Assembly: GCA_003242895.1 (NCBI GenBank)
Contig: QKMY01000064.1
Coordinates: forward strand, 1-42,364
Direction: 5' to 3'
Source: Candidatus Margulisiibacteriota bacterium
Lineage (GTDB): Bacteria > Margulisbacteria > Riflemargulisbacteria > GWF2-39-127
DNA length: 42,364 nucleotides
Positions 1 through 8,169 of this stretch are shown piece by piece. Made by a program: the position numbers and the translations under genes. The notes beneath the pieces are model-generated. The model did not search any database, was not told the origin of the DNA, and saw nothing but the letters and a program-made list of their open reading frames with translations. Every line of letters starts with the position of its first letter. Position 1 is the stretch's first letter.

Positions 1-175
1 AAAAAATCAAAACCATCCAGGGTTTAGTAAATTTTTTGGCAAAAATCTGTCCTATACATTCCTATATCTTTGTGTGAATTTTCTATTTAGGAGTTGGGGA
101 GCACAACATATTGCAATTCCTTTGCCTAGGTTTCGATAATATAGATGAGTAAATAAAAAAAAGAGAGAGTTCTCC
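1..175. other. Upstream non-coding stretch, no feature recognised
   Basis: AT-rich sequence before the first gene. An AT-rich block, TTCGATAATATAG, lies about 40 bases before the first ATG and could hold a -10 element, but no matching -35 is clear. A purine-rich GAGAGAG stretch just before the ATG at 176 may act as a weak ribosome binding site. The window edge hides what lies upstream. Confidence 0.3.
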
Positions 176-1441
176 ATGTATCAATGCTACAAAACAATTG
201 ACATCCCCATAGCAATAAAGAAGCCATACCGGCCGAATATATCGACGAGTTTGATCGTGAAACCGGTTAATCCTTTTTTTAAGGTGTTTAGTGTTTTTGG
301 GAGAGATGAATTCATAGCCATGGGGGCCGATGCTTTTAATGTTGCTCTCCTCGATTTTGTTTTTCGAAAATTTCCTTCCCTTGTCAGTCAGAGTACGAAA
401 ACGACACTTCTGATCGGTGTTGGCCCGGTTTTAGAAAAAGTATGGTTTTTTGTCCCGCATGTTTTTACCGGACTAAGAGATTATAGGACCCAGCCACCTT
501 CAATAGAAAAAAGGTCGCCATTTTATTATATGAAGCAAGCTTTTAAGGGAGGCGCAAATACCCTGCTCTGGGATGTTCTATGTCACGACCCGATATATGT
601 CCTTAGCATGTATGCCGGGCAGAAAATGATCCCCGATACCCCGATGTGGCTTATATCTATTGCTAGTTATCTTACCGGGATCAGCCTTGTTGTGTTGTTG
701 CAAGTGGCACTCAAAGAGCTTCAATACCGGAAACTGGAGCATAAACTGGAGTCTTTAGGATTTGGAATGGAACACTACTACGAAGCCAGATTTTGTATGG
801 AAAAAACCCCGGAAACCCAGAATAAGATTGAGGAGATCCGAAGCAGAACTGTAGAAGCTTTTCAGTTGAATGATTCAACTGACGTCATTACTTATCATGA
901 CAGGTATATTCCGCTTAAAACGCCGGAAGTATCTGGAAGAAATTATATTCTCAGGCTGAGAAATAGGGATGACTTCTCTGCGGGCAGTAAACAAAATTAC
1001 CGATCGGTACAAATTGTTTTTACCCGTGTTAATGATCAATCAGTAGAAACTCCCGAACAGCACCGTTTTTTTATCGCTGAGAAGAAAAAGTTTTATTCTA
1101 TCCTGCCAGGAGAAGTTGAGATGGCACAGTCTCTTGATGACCTTAAACTAGAAAATGTTAAGCGGTTTCTTAACGGGATTCAGGATAGTAAAACATATAA
1201 GGATATCACCTTTAAAAGATGGGGCGCAAAGAATGAAGAGCTGTACTTTGCAGTCGACGAAATTGAGAATGGAAACGGTACTTATTACATAATAGAGTTT
1301 AAAGCGCGAAAAGATAAGGAACTGTTAATGACAGCCATGAGAGAACTCATGATCCATCTGCCGGTGTATCAAACGACACACAATAAGCTGGATTTGGCTG
1401 ATGGGTTTTTGTCGGAAGAATCATGTTTTTGTACTTCTTAA
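176..1441 (+). CDS. Hypothetical membrane-associated protein, 421 aa
   Basis: I do not recognise the family. The N-terminal half (about residues 45-180) is rich in hydrophobic and aromatic residues. It contains one convincing transmembrane segment near residues 155-180 (SIASYLTGISLVVLLQVAL), with weaker hydrophobic stretches near 50-90. The C-terminal half (about 185-421) is charged and looks like a soluble alpha/beta domain, with a strand-like run around residue 258 (NYILRLRNRDDF). There is no signal peptide or lipobox. The gene stands alone and converges on the DedA gene with a gap of about 110 bases. The ATG is preceded only by a weak purine-rich sequence, so the start is less certain than the reading frame. 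Length, composition and uninterrupted frame support a real gene. Confidence 0.7.
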   Translation: MYQCYKTIDIPIAIKKPYRPNISTSLIVKPVNPFFKVFSVFGRDEFIAMGADAFNVALLDFVFRKFPSLVSQSTKTTLLIGVGPVLEKVWFFVPHVFTGLRDYRTQPPSIEKRSPFYYMKQAFKGGANTLLWDVLCHDPIYVLSMYAGQKMIPDTPMWLISIASYLTGISLVVLLQVALKELQYRKLEHKLESLGFGMEHYYEARFCMEKTPETQNKIEEIRSRTVEAFQLNDSTDVITYHDRYIPLKTPEVSGRNYILRLRNRDDFSAGSKQNYRSVQIVFTRVNDQSVETPEQHRFFIAEKKKFYSILPGEVEMAQSLDDLKLENVKRFLNGIQDSKTYKDITFKRWGAKNEELYFAVDEIENGNGTYYIIEFKARKDKELLMTAMRELMIHLPVYQTTHNKLDLADGFLSEESCFCTS

Positions 1442-1550
1442 TGAGTTTTTTGTCGAGATCTTTATATCTGCATTTTTTCTTTGCAAAGAGTTTTCAAAAT
1501 AGGCTATCTACTTCGATTATTGGGAATTCTTAGTTAAACAGGACTGTTTT

Positions 1551-2234
1551 CTACAGTTCTTTAACTTGTGCAGCTTGTTTTCTGGCTATGGTTTTTTTGA
1601 TAAGGGTTTTCTGCCGCACGTATTCAAAAATTGCCGGGAGAAGTGATATTCCGATTATAGCCATAATAGCTAAGGTAAAGTTATTTTTAACAATTGGAAT
1701 GTTTCCAAAGAAAAACCCGACGAGTACAAAAGCGCCTACCCACATCAGTGCGCCTACAACACTGAAGGCGATAAATCGCAGATAGTTCATTTTTCCAAGT
1801 CCTGCTACGAAGGGGGCGAAGGTCCTGACAATGGGGACAAAACGGGCAATGATGATTGTTTTCCCGCCATATTTATTGTAGAAGCCATGAGTTTTATCAA
1901 TGTAAGCCTTTTTCAAGAACCTTGCGTCTTCCTTGAAAAACAGCTGGCTCCCAAAGAAACGTCCAACCCAGTAGTTTACCTGATCTCCGATAAGCGGAGC
2001 GCAGAAAAGTAATACGAGCAATATCTTAATATTTAATGCTCCGGTTGCTGCCATAGCGCCGGCGGCAAAAAGCAGTGAATCTCCCGGAAGTAGCGGTGTG
2101 ATAACGAGACCGGTTTCACAGAAGATTATCAGGAATAAAATTATATATGTTAGGCTGCCGTAAGTTTGGATAACCATGCTCAGATGTTTATCAAGATGCA
2201 AAAACAGATCAACAAAATTATTTATTAGTTCCAT
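1551..2234 (-). CDS. DedA family (SNARE-associated) membrane protein
   Basis: Polytopic inner-membrane protein of the DedA/SNARE-associated family; members are linked to membrane homeostasis and, for some, undecaprenyl-phosphate or phospholipid flipping. Typical features are an N-terminal hydrophobic segment followed by ETGLVITPLLPGDSLLF, then GRFFG, then the arginine-containing FVPIVRTFAPFVAGLGKM motif (about residues 130-150), and two C-terminal membrane segments. I chose the internal ATG at 2234 (227 aa) because AAAGGAAG lies just upstream; the frame is open for 14 more codons to 2276 with no such site. The C-terminus is basic, as usual. A decayed TPR reading frame ends 16 bases upstream on the same strand, suggesting the two once formed an operon. 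The specific substrate cannot be inferred. Confidence 0.92.
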   Translation of the reverse strand: MELINNFVDLFLHLDKHLSMVIQTYGSLTYIILFLIIFCETGLVITPLLPGDSLLFAAGAMAATGALNIKILLVLLFCAPLIGDQVNYWVGRFFGSQLFFKEDARFLKKAYIDKTHGFYNKYGGKTIIIARFVPIVRTFAPFVAGLGKMNYLRFIAFSVVGALMWVGAFVLVGFFFGNIPIVKNNFTLAIMAIIGISLLPAIFEYVRQKTLIKKTIARKQAAQVKEL

Positions 2235-2250
2235 AATACTTCCTTTAAAC

Positions 2251-2600
2251 TCATTCATAGTAGTGGACCAGATCATTCGAGTTTTCTATCGGGTGCCTTT
2301 TGATTAATAGCATTCGAGTGTCAGCATCGTCAATCATTATTTTGTAATTTCTCAGGGCGTAAGAGAGGCTACTCACCTGGATTGCTTGTTTTCCCGCAGG
2401 GCTGTTAATGCCAGCTGATAATGAACATTATTTCGATTGCTATGCCTGATTATATCTTCGAAATTATTTTCAGAAGCATTTTTAAACGATTGGCATTCAG
2501 CTATTAATTCTTGGACTTTTGCATGATTGAGCGTATCTGTTTCCTTGTAAATCCTCAAGGCCTTCCGATAGAGATCAATGGTTTACGACGGATTTTCCCC
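2251..2600 (-). pseudogene. Decayed TPR-like gene (nonsense plus frameshift)
   Basis: One frame is open from a TTG at 2558 to 2373 (61 aa). TPR-like coding quality continues outside it. Upstream in the same frame, GENPS, a TAA at 2583-2585, then TIDLYRKALRIYKE reads like a TPR helix pair in which a Gln codon (CAA) became TAA. Downstream, the other frame reads KQAIQVSSLSYALRNYKIM and ends at TGA 2251-2253, 16 bases before the DedA ATG. Restoring one A in the four-A run near 2393-2396 would join the two parts. ALRIYK and ALRNYK are about 73 residues apart, close to two TPR units. What I see is two open segments; one ancestral gene is an inference. Alternatively, two short unrelated peptides. 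Confidence 0.42.
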
Positions 2601-2616
2601 GCCCGGAATAAAAATA

Positions 2617-2647
2617 TAGGGCCCGGTACGATGCGTACCGGGCCCTA
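2617..2647 (-). terminator. Strong Rho-independent terminator after the TonB receptor
   Basis: A perfect 14-bp stem (TAGGGCCCGGTACG with CGTACCGGGCCCTA) closes a three-base ATG loop. On minus it is followed by TATTTTTATT, so it should end the TonB-receptor transcript 28 bases after the stop codon. On plus it is followed, after a few bases, by a run of eight T, so it may also work from that side. Confidence 0.88.
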
Positions 2648-2675
2648 ACTATCAGGTTTTTTTTAATCAAGCGGA

Positions 2676-4736
2676 TTAAAAGTTACAGGTTAATTGTGCT
2701 GTAATTATCCTTCTTCTAATTGGCGAAGGAATACTGCTTGTGTTGTCTGGTAGGACCGGACCATCATAAGCCTTTAAATCAAATATATTCGTTGCACCAA
2801 GAGATAATGACCATTTGTCATTAAATTTCGGTGTAGTACTGAGGTTTACGTCAACCAGGCTATAGCCATTGTTTTTGGCGAAATTGTTGTCTGCGAATTC
2901 TACCCAGGGCCCTTTAAAGATATTATGGATATAGAAATTATACTTGTCTTCAATTAATAGCATATTCATCCCGACTTTAAACTGATGCTTAACCGTTCCT
3001 GGTAAACTGTCATACATTTTCCCAACTGGCCCGTCATTAGTATCTTCATATTGTTCCTGACTACCATTTACGTATCCATAGGATGCAAAGAGCTTAATCC
3101 AATTATTAACCTTGCCCGTCGCATTAGCTTCGATTCCGTATACAGTTCTATCTTGTTTTGAATTTGCATAAGTCTTTGCGTAGTAAGGATCATTTACAAC
3201 TTTGATATCCTGTAAAATTGTATGCTTTTCTTTATTAAGAAAAACAGAGGTATCAAACTTGAAACCACTATTAGGATTAAAGATATATTGCAATTCGTAA
3301 GAAGTAATGCTTTCCGGTTTAAGGTTAGGATTGCCTTTGATGTTGTTGTTACTTCCTTTTACTTGATCTACCATAAATATGGTATCAGGAGTCTTGAAAC
3401 CGCCGCCATACAAGAATTTTAAGGTGTTTGCCTCATCTATACTCCAGATTTCGGACAGCCTTGGAATAAGAATATTCGTATGCTGCTCATAAGTGAACCC
3501 GGCAATTGTTCTCAGTGAGTTTGTCAGATAAAAATCGTCTTCAATCATATAGGTAACATAATTTGTATTCACTAACTCCCAATCAGCCCATACTGGGTAA
3601 GAAAGAGTTCCTTTTTTCTTAGGAACGGACCGTACGTTTTCGTAAGATAGCCCGGCGAAAAGAGTATTGGTATCAGATGGCGAATACCGGAACTTTTGTT
3701 CCAGCATGTAAGAAGTCGCTCTTGCAGCCCAAATAGAATAATAATCTGTAGCAGAATAGCCGCCAGCTGAATAGGTAATCCTGTTTTTTCCGTAAATTGA
3801 ATATTTCTGGTATGATAATATCGAGTCTGATTCCAGCTCAGAATTGACTTTAGCCGTATACCCAACACGGGCATCAGCTAGTTTTATTGTCTCAAGAGTA
3901 TCGTCATTAGACTGATAATCAGTAGGATACATATCCGTACCTGTTTTGGATGAATTAACTTCATTGTATTCAAGGTCTAATGCTAGTCCTGAATCATGCT
4001 TGATTGACAATAGTAGATCTTTATTGTCATGAGGCAAATAGTATTCATTTGGAAGTCCAGCTGGGAGTTGTCTGGCGCTAGCACTATAATAGTCAGGATA
4101 TTCTTTTCTTAGATCATACCCTTTAAGACTTGAATCATTGAACAGAGATGCATATATATCGAATCCACCTATTTTACTGCCTGCATAGACGCTTGTTGAT
4201 TTCCGGTCCCAGTTGCCGTTCATAATGGCAACGGCTCCTCCGTTGATGTCTACTCCTCTTTTTGTAATTATATTGATTATGCCGGCATAAACATTTCTTC
4301 CATACATGGAGGCATACGGTCCAATTATATATTCTACTTTGTCAACGCCATCGATCGGGATATTATATTGCATAATAGTTTGAACCCCATCTCTTGGATT
4401 GAGGGACTGACCGTTTACCATTATACGGTACTTACTGTTCCAGATGTTACCTCTTGCAATCAGGGTTTTTTCGGCATTGCCTTCAGTATCAAATAATACA
4501 GTTCCAGGCAAATCGTTAACTAGATCAATGAAGGTTCGATAACCGCGGCTTTTCATTTCTTCTCCGGTTATGACATAAGCATTCGAGGCAGCTTTAACTA
4601 TGCTCTCAGCTCTTCCGGATGAAAGCGAAAAAACTGGTAAATCCATAAATAACAAATCTTCTATATTTTCAAGAGCATTTGCGTAACAGCCCAAAAAAGT
4701 CAGACAGACAAACAAACATAATGTTTTTCTTAACAT
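2676..4736 (-). CDS. TonB-dependent outer-membrane receptor
   Basis: Outer-membrane beta-barrel receptor for energy-coupled uptake, 686 aa. The N-terminus is a signal peptide (MLRKTLCLFVCLTF...) with a probable cleavage after ANA near residue 21; a nearby LGC resembles a lipobox but the preceding residues fit poorly. The plug domain (about 40-160) shows the family pattern SNAYVITGEEMKSRGYR, LPG, IARG, a GVDKVEYIIGPYASMYG block and GIINIITKRG. The rest is a barrel of alternating aromatic strands ending in Phe (TAQLTCNF), the usual outer-membrane C-terminal signal. A strong AAAGGAG site precedes the ATG. The gene stands alone with its own terminator. TonB, ExbB and ExbD are not in the window. 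The substrate cannot be read: no Fur-like box or cobalamin riboswitch was recognised upstream. Confidence 0.95.
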   Translation of the reverse strand: MLRKTLCLFVCLTFLGCYANALENIEDLLFMDLPVFSLSSGRAESIVKAASNAYVITGEEMKSRGYRTFIDLVNDLPGTVLFDTEGNAEKTLIARGNIWNSKYRIMVNGQSLNPRDGVQTIMQYNIPIDGVDKVEYIIGPYASMYGRNVYAGIINIITKRGVDINGGAVAIMNGNWDRKSTSVYAGSKIGGFDIYASLFNDSSLKGYDLRKEYPDYYSASARQLPAGLPNEYYLPHDNKDLLLSIKHDSGLALDLEYNEVNSSKTGTDMYPTDYQSNDDTLETIKLADARVGYTAKVNSELESDSILSYQKYSIYGKNRITYSAGGYSATDYYSIWAARATSYMLEQKFRYSPSDTNTLFAGLSYENVRSVPKKKGTLSYPVWADWELVNTNYVTYMIEDDFYLTNSLRTIAGFTYEQHTNILIPRLSEIWSIDEANTLKFLYGGGFKTPDTIFMVDQVKGSNNNIKGNPNLKPESITSYELQYIFNPNSGFKFDTSVFLNKEKHTILQDIKVVNDPYYAKTYANSKQDRTVYGIEANATGKVNNWIKLFASYGYVNGSQEQYEDTNDGPVGKMYDSLPGTVKHQFKVGMNMLLIEDKYNFYIHNIFKGPWVEFADNNFAKNNGYSLVDVNLSTTPKFNDKWSLSLGATNIFDLKAYDGPVLPDNTSSIPSPIRRRIITAQLTCNF

Positions 4737-5118
4737 GCGAACTCCTTTTATTAGTATTATTTATAAAAAAAACAGATAAGGGTCTTTACTATTTTCTACC
4801 ATCATCTAAAAACGGTATGGCAGGGTGTTTTGCAACTCCTTTCTTTTTTATTTTGCAGGATATATATATAGTAGCCTAGAAATATGTACTATTTTTAATT
4901 ATATAATATGGAAATCCATTTGTATAATTCTGTAGCAGATAAAGTGTAATGAGGGGATTCGGGAAAATAATCAGACCGGTTGTTCTGGCATTTATAGAAC
5001 TTAAATATAGAAGCGTATTTGCTGTATATATCCGGAATTAGCAGCTGTCATAATTATTGAATCCCGTTGATAAACCGGAATACTTGTTTTAATCTTGTTT
5101 TGTACGACCTGCGATTAT
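4737..5118. other. 382-base intergenic region upstream of the TonB receptor
   Basis: AT-rich, with no supported gene. It must hold the promoter of the TonB receptor (minus) and the 3' end of the CHAP gene transcript. It contains a TATATATA run at about 4861-4868 and a small palindrome, ATGGAAATCCAT (arms of 5 with an AA centre), near 4909-4920, which could be an operator. I could not identify a clear terminator for the CHAP gene, a riboswitch or a Fur box. Confidence 0.4.
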
Positions 5119-6243
5119 TTAGCTCATGCTTACAAAGCCATGGACATAGCTGTCACGAATGTTTCGGTTAACAGCTGAGACCTTATTACTGTAATTGCCC
5201 TCAACGGTATGTATGATATCTCCTTCTACACTTGCCACAATTCCTACGTGAGATCCTCCGCCAGCGCCGAACAGAATTAAATCTCCTGGTTTGACCGTGC
5301 CTGGATTTCTGGATTGATTATATTTACCGTTGGTTTGTGCCCAATTTACGATAGAGCTGCAACCTGCTTGGAACCCAAAGGGACTGTTTCCCCCTGTTAC
5401 CTGATTGTAAACAGTACTTACAAAGTCAGCACACCAGTGCTCATTGTAACCACCTTGATGCCATTTGTTCTGAGTAAACTGGGCTTGTCCGCCGGTACCT
5501 TCGCTAATTCCAAGATAGCTTAATGCTTTTCTTGTCGCATCTTGAGCAACTCCTTCACCAACTACGCTTACTCCTTCACCAATTCCTTCTATATTGCTTG
5601 AACCTGTTGCTTTATTTGTTTTGTCTGTTTTCTTGGTTTTATTATTAAATATCTTATCTTGAGCGAAATTTTTCCCTGAAAAAGCATCGGCTACGATTGA
5701 TGTTTCTTCTTCTTCAGAATCCGGGTCTCCAGGTTTAGCATTAATTGCCTTATTGATTATTCCATCTATCAGGTTTTTGGCAAATGTGGAAGTTTTGGGC
5801 TTGACTATGTTGCCTGTAGTTGTTGAAGTTACGGATATTTGGGTGGTTTTGGTCGGATCAATTCCCGGAGCTGTATAGCTCGGATCAAAATCTTTTCCTA
5901 CTCCTGGTGTTGTAGGGACTACTCTATTATTGTCGATTAGATTGTCGGTCTGAGGTTTGATTGTGTTTCCACTATCTATTAAGTCAGTTTTAAACATGGT
6001 TGTGACGTTAATGTTTGTTTTCTCGATACCAGGGATTGTTTCTGTGGCTGCTGCGGGTGGTATGGTTCCTGGTGCATAACTGAGTGCTCCGGGATTATTG
6101 CCTTCGTAGGTGTCGGTATTGTTACTTTGAATGGGAGGAGCGTCATCGACGCTTAAGTAACCGGGTTCCTGGTTGATACCTGATAGATTGTTGTTAACGG
6201 GTGTGGTGGTAGGTTCCTGTGGTTTTATCGTAATTTCGGGCAT
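5119..6243 (-). CDS. CHAP-domain putative peptidoglycan hydrolase with low-complexity N-terminus
   Basis: The C-terminal ~130 residues form a CHAP (cysteine/histidine amidohydrolase-peptidase) domain, typical of amidases or endopeptidases that cut peptidoglycan. The catalytic Cys lies in HWCADFVSTVYN, followed by PGDLILFGAGGGSHVGIVAS with the catalytic His, then HTVEGNYS with the acidic/Asn position. The N-terminal ~220 residues are low complexity, rich in Thr, Pro, Asn and Ile, with recurring PG and TT blocks, and look disordered. No signal peptide or membrane segment is visible, so the export route is unclear. AGGTGGT lies before the ATG. The gene lies 98 bases downstream of a small one-helix membrane protein on the same strand, a probable partner. 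It could act in cell-wall remodelling; a toxin role is possible but nothing shows it. Confidence 0.82.
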   Translation of the reverse strand: MPEITIKPQEPTTTPVNNNLSGINQEPGYLSVDDAPPIQSNNTDTYEGNNPGALSYAPGTIPPAAATETIPGIEKTNINVTTMFKTDLIDSGNTIKPQTDNLIDNNRVVPTTPGVGKDFDPSYTAPGIDPTKTTQISVTSTTTGNIVKPKTSTFAKNLIDGIINKAINAKPGDPDSEEEETSIVADAFSGKNFAQDKIFNNKTKKTDKTNKATGSSNIEGIGEGVSVVGEGVAQDATRKALSYLGISEGTGGQAQFTQNKWHQGGYNEHWCADFVSTVYNQVTGGNSPFGFQAGCSSIVNWAQTNGKYNQSRNPGTVKPGDLILFGAGGGSHVGIVASVEGDIIHTVEGNYSNKVSAVNRNIRDSYVHGFVSMS

Positions 6244-6341
6244 AGTTTATTACCACCTTTTGAACAAATTCTGAACTAACTATTCATAACTGTTAATCGG
6301 CATGTTTATATAATAATCTTGTATCGAAAGATTCTGTTGTA

Positions 6342-6566
6342 TTATTTGCGGCGATGCTTTTTTTTATGATGAGCATGCTGTGGCTGTGGTTTTCTAAAGC
6401 CTGCCTGTTTTTGCTGATTTTGCATTCCTTTAGAGAGTTGTATTATTTTTTTGAGATTAGTCCATGATTTTGATATTCTTTTGCCAAGATAGAGTGCTCC
6501 GATAAAAAGCAGAATTAAAACTACAACGACTACTATGACAATTATTGCAATGACCCAGTTGTCCAT
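6342..6566 (-). CDS. Small single-span membrane protein with basic His-rich tail, 74 aa
   Basis: The N-terminus is one strong transmembrane helix (about residues 4-27, almost entirely Ile, Val, Leu). The tail of about 45 residues is basic and ends in a Lys/His/Arg-rich stretch (QHAHHKKKHRRK). A good ribosome binding site, AAAGGAAAA, lies upstream of the ATG. The protein lies just upstream of the CHAP gene and probably shares its transcript. The tail could bind acidic polymers, nucleic acid or metal, but this is an inference. I do not recognise the family. Confidence 0.68.
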   Translation of the reverse strand: MDNWVIAIIVIVVVVVLILLFIGALYLGKRISKSWTNLKKIIQLSKGMQNQQKQAGFRKPQPQHAHHKKKHRRK

Positions 6567-6599
6567 ATTATAATTTTCCTTTCTATTTTAACCAACTTG

Positions 6600-6897
6600 A
6601 TGATGACCTTTTTTTGAATCATCTTTGTACCGATAACAATGTTCGATTTTACCAGTACAATTACCACTATTATAGACTGCGGAATGAAAATCGTATATCG
6701 GCTTAAAATTATACTGCATTTTATCAAAAAAAAATATGCTGAATACTTTAGCAAATCTGATCAAGTTCAATTGATGATGGGGCAGGGTTAAAGATAATAA
6801 AGACGAGTTCGAGATCCCTATTGTTACAATAAAAGAAAATGCTACCGTAGATGTCCTCCATATTGATAAAGCATCAGGGATAAGGTGGCGGGATTAA
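6600..6897 (+). pseudogene. Probable remnant of a protein-coding gene, unrecognised
   Basis: This stretch lies between genes facing the other way and holds short, protein-like plus-strand segments in different frames. One segment reads KKKYAEYFSKSDQVQLMMG before a stop. The next frame then continues with VKDNKDEFEIPIVTIKENA, followed by TVDVLHIDKASGIRWRD and TAA at 6895-6897. Removing one G from the four-G run at about 6779-6782 joins them. An earlier segment (DNNVRFYQYNYHYYRL) is in yet another frame. No start codon with a ribosome binding site was found. The composition is protein-like but I do not know the family, so this is a tentative call; chance open frames in AT-rich DNA remain possible. 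Confidence 0.3.
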
Positions 6898-6955
6898 AAT
6901 AGAGAAGATAGTTGGCTTTTTTTGAGTTGATTTAAGTTTCCGTGTGTCTGAAAGC

Positions 6956-7654
6956 TTAATATATGTATGGGCACTGAGTCGTATCTTTCATCTGGCGACA
7001 GCAGGAAATTGCGTCTGCAACCAGCTGTTGTTGGCTCGTTGGCAATTTTTCCTGGAGGAGCATCAGTTCGTGGATTTGATGTTCATTGAGCCTGGAGATT
7101 TTTTCTTTTATTTGTTTCTGCTTTTCAGGAGCTAATTTGTTGCTCAGCTCCAATCCTTTTTGTGCTTCTGCTAAGACTGCGGCGAGAACTTTTTTGTCAA
7201 TTTGCTGATCATTTTCGAATTTTTTTCGAAGATCTTTAAGGCTTTCTTCTGAGAAGCTAATATTTAGCTCTGCTTTTCCGGAAGGGTCAGTGTTCATGAC
7301 ATAAGCTATTTTCTTTGTCACAAGTTTGATCGGATAGAGCCAGCTTCCCGGTAAGCTGTAAGCAGAAGTCCCGACAACACTGGCACTCATGAACATTGCA
7401 AGGAGGAAGCTTGCGGCTTTCAACATTACAGGTAGTTTCAATCGCAGGCTGAAAGTATTCTTTTTCTTTTGGGCGATCTTATCCACGGCTATGACCGTTT
7501 TTGCAAAAGCAAGCATATTGATCTCAGGCTTAGGAAGTTTTTTTATCGATTTTGCAAGTGCCGACATTTCTTCGAGTTCTTTGCTCCCTGCAGAAAGGTC
7601 ATCCGCGTTGTTATCAAGTAATTGATCGAATTCATCGTCTATTCCGTTTCCCAT
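6956..7654 (-). CDS. DUF5667-domain membrane protein, putative anti-sigma factor
   Basis: 232-aa single-span protein. The N-terminal ~75 residues are acidic and cytoplasmic. A transmembrane segment follows at about 77-100, then the DUF5667 signature SLPGSWLYPIKLVTKKIAY, and a charged helical region that includes SFSEESLKDLRKKFENDQ, which would lie outside the inner membrane. The start codon lies 16 bases inside the end of the sigma-factor gene, so the pair is translationally coupled. A one-span partner encoded directly after an ECF sigma factor normally acts as its anti-sigma factor; here that is inferred from position and topology, since no zinc-binding anti-sigma motif (HxxxCxxC) is present. 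The signal it senses is unknown. Confidence 0.8.
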   Translation of the reverse strand: MGNGIDDEFDQLLDNNADDLSAGSKELEEMSALAKSIKKLPKPEINMLAFAKTVIAVDKIAQKKKNTFSLRLKLPVMLKAASFLLAMFMSASVVGTSAYSLPGSWLYPIKLVTKKIAYVMNTDPSGKAELNISFSEESLKDLRKKFENDQQIDKKVLAAVLAEAQKGLELSNKLAPEKQKQIKEKISRLNEHQIHELMLLQEKLPTSQQQLVADAISCCRQMKDTTQCPYIY

Positions 7655-8169
7655 TTTTCGCCTTTCGATAACATTTTTCGCAAACTCCGGACTGCCCTGA
7701 ATTGAAGCGATTTAATTGCACCCTCGGTTTTGCCAAGGAAGTCTGCAATTTGTTTATTGCTAAAATCATTGATAAATTTATAAATAACTACATCTTGTTG
7801 CTCTTGCGGCAATTTCTGTAGCTGACGCCGGAGATCTTCTCCGCTTACATATTCTGTAAAATCTGTTTCGGTCTCCTGATATTCCTGTGTCATCGCGGTT
7901 CCAAGCTTGCTGTTTTCTCTTTTTCGGTAGTAATCAATGATCAGGTTCCTGGCAATGGTATAAAGCCAGCTTTCTATATTTCCTTGCAGAGTAGTAATGT
8001 TTTTGACCATTTTCATAAATACTTCATGTGTTAGGTCTTCAGTATCTTCACGTGTCGAGACCTTATAAAAAATATAATTATATATTTTTGAGTAGTAATA
8101 TTCACATATTTCTGTCAGTGCTTCGCTATCATAATTTTTGGCACGAGAGATAACCTGTTCGCTAATCAA
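7639..8169 (-). CDS. ECF-type RNA polymerase sigma factor
   Basis: 176-aa sigma-70 family factor with only regions 2 and 4. Region 2 lies at about residues 20-85 (YYYSKIYNYIFYKV, TEDLTHEVFMKMVKNI, then ESWLYTIARNLIIDYYRKR). Region 4 lies at about 115-165 (LPQEQQDVVIYKFINDFS, then the helix-turn-helix SNKQIADFLGKTEGAIKSLQ). The start is TTG at 8169; a nearby upstream ATG is closed by a stop two codons later. A GGGG stretch upstream is the only possible ribosome binding site. It is cotranscribed with the DUF5667 protein, which probably controls it. Its own promoter should lie in 8170-8466, but I could not recognise an ECF -35/-10 pair there. Confidence 0.95.
   Translation of the reverse strand: MISEQVISRAKNYDSEALTEICEYYYSKIYNYIFYKVSTREDTEDLTHEVFMKMVKNITTLQGNIESWLYTIARNLIIDYYRKRENSKLGTAMTQEYQETETDFTEYVSGEDLRRQLQKLPQEQQDVVIYKFINDFSNKQIADFLGKTEGAIKSLQFRAVRSLRKMLSKGEKWETE

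Noticed and set aside
1536-1549. AAACAG-GA-CTGTTT inverted repeat after the DedA stop
   Set aside because: The two-base loop is too tight for a stable hairpin and no T run follows, so it is not called as a terminator.
4679-4879. Plus-strand open frame of 66 codons antisense to the TonB receptor start
   Set aside because: It begins inside the receptor signal-peptide region on the other strand, with no ribosome binding site and AT-rich random composition.
6542-6770. Minus-strand open frames upstream of the small membrane protein
   Set aside because: Two overlapping frames of biased AT-rich composition without a ribosome binding site; one overlaps the start of the better-supported 74-aa gene.
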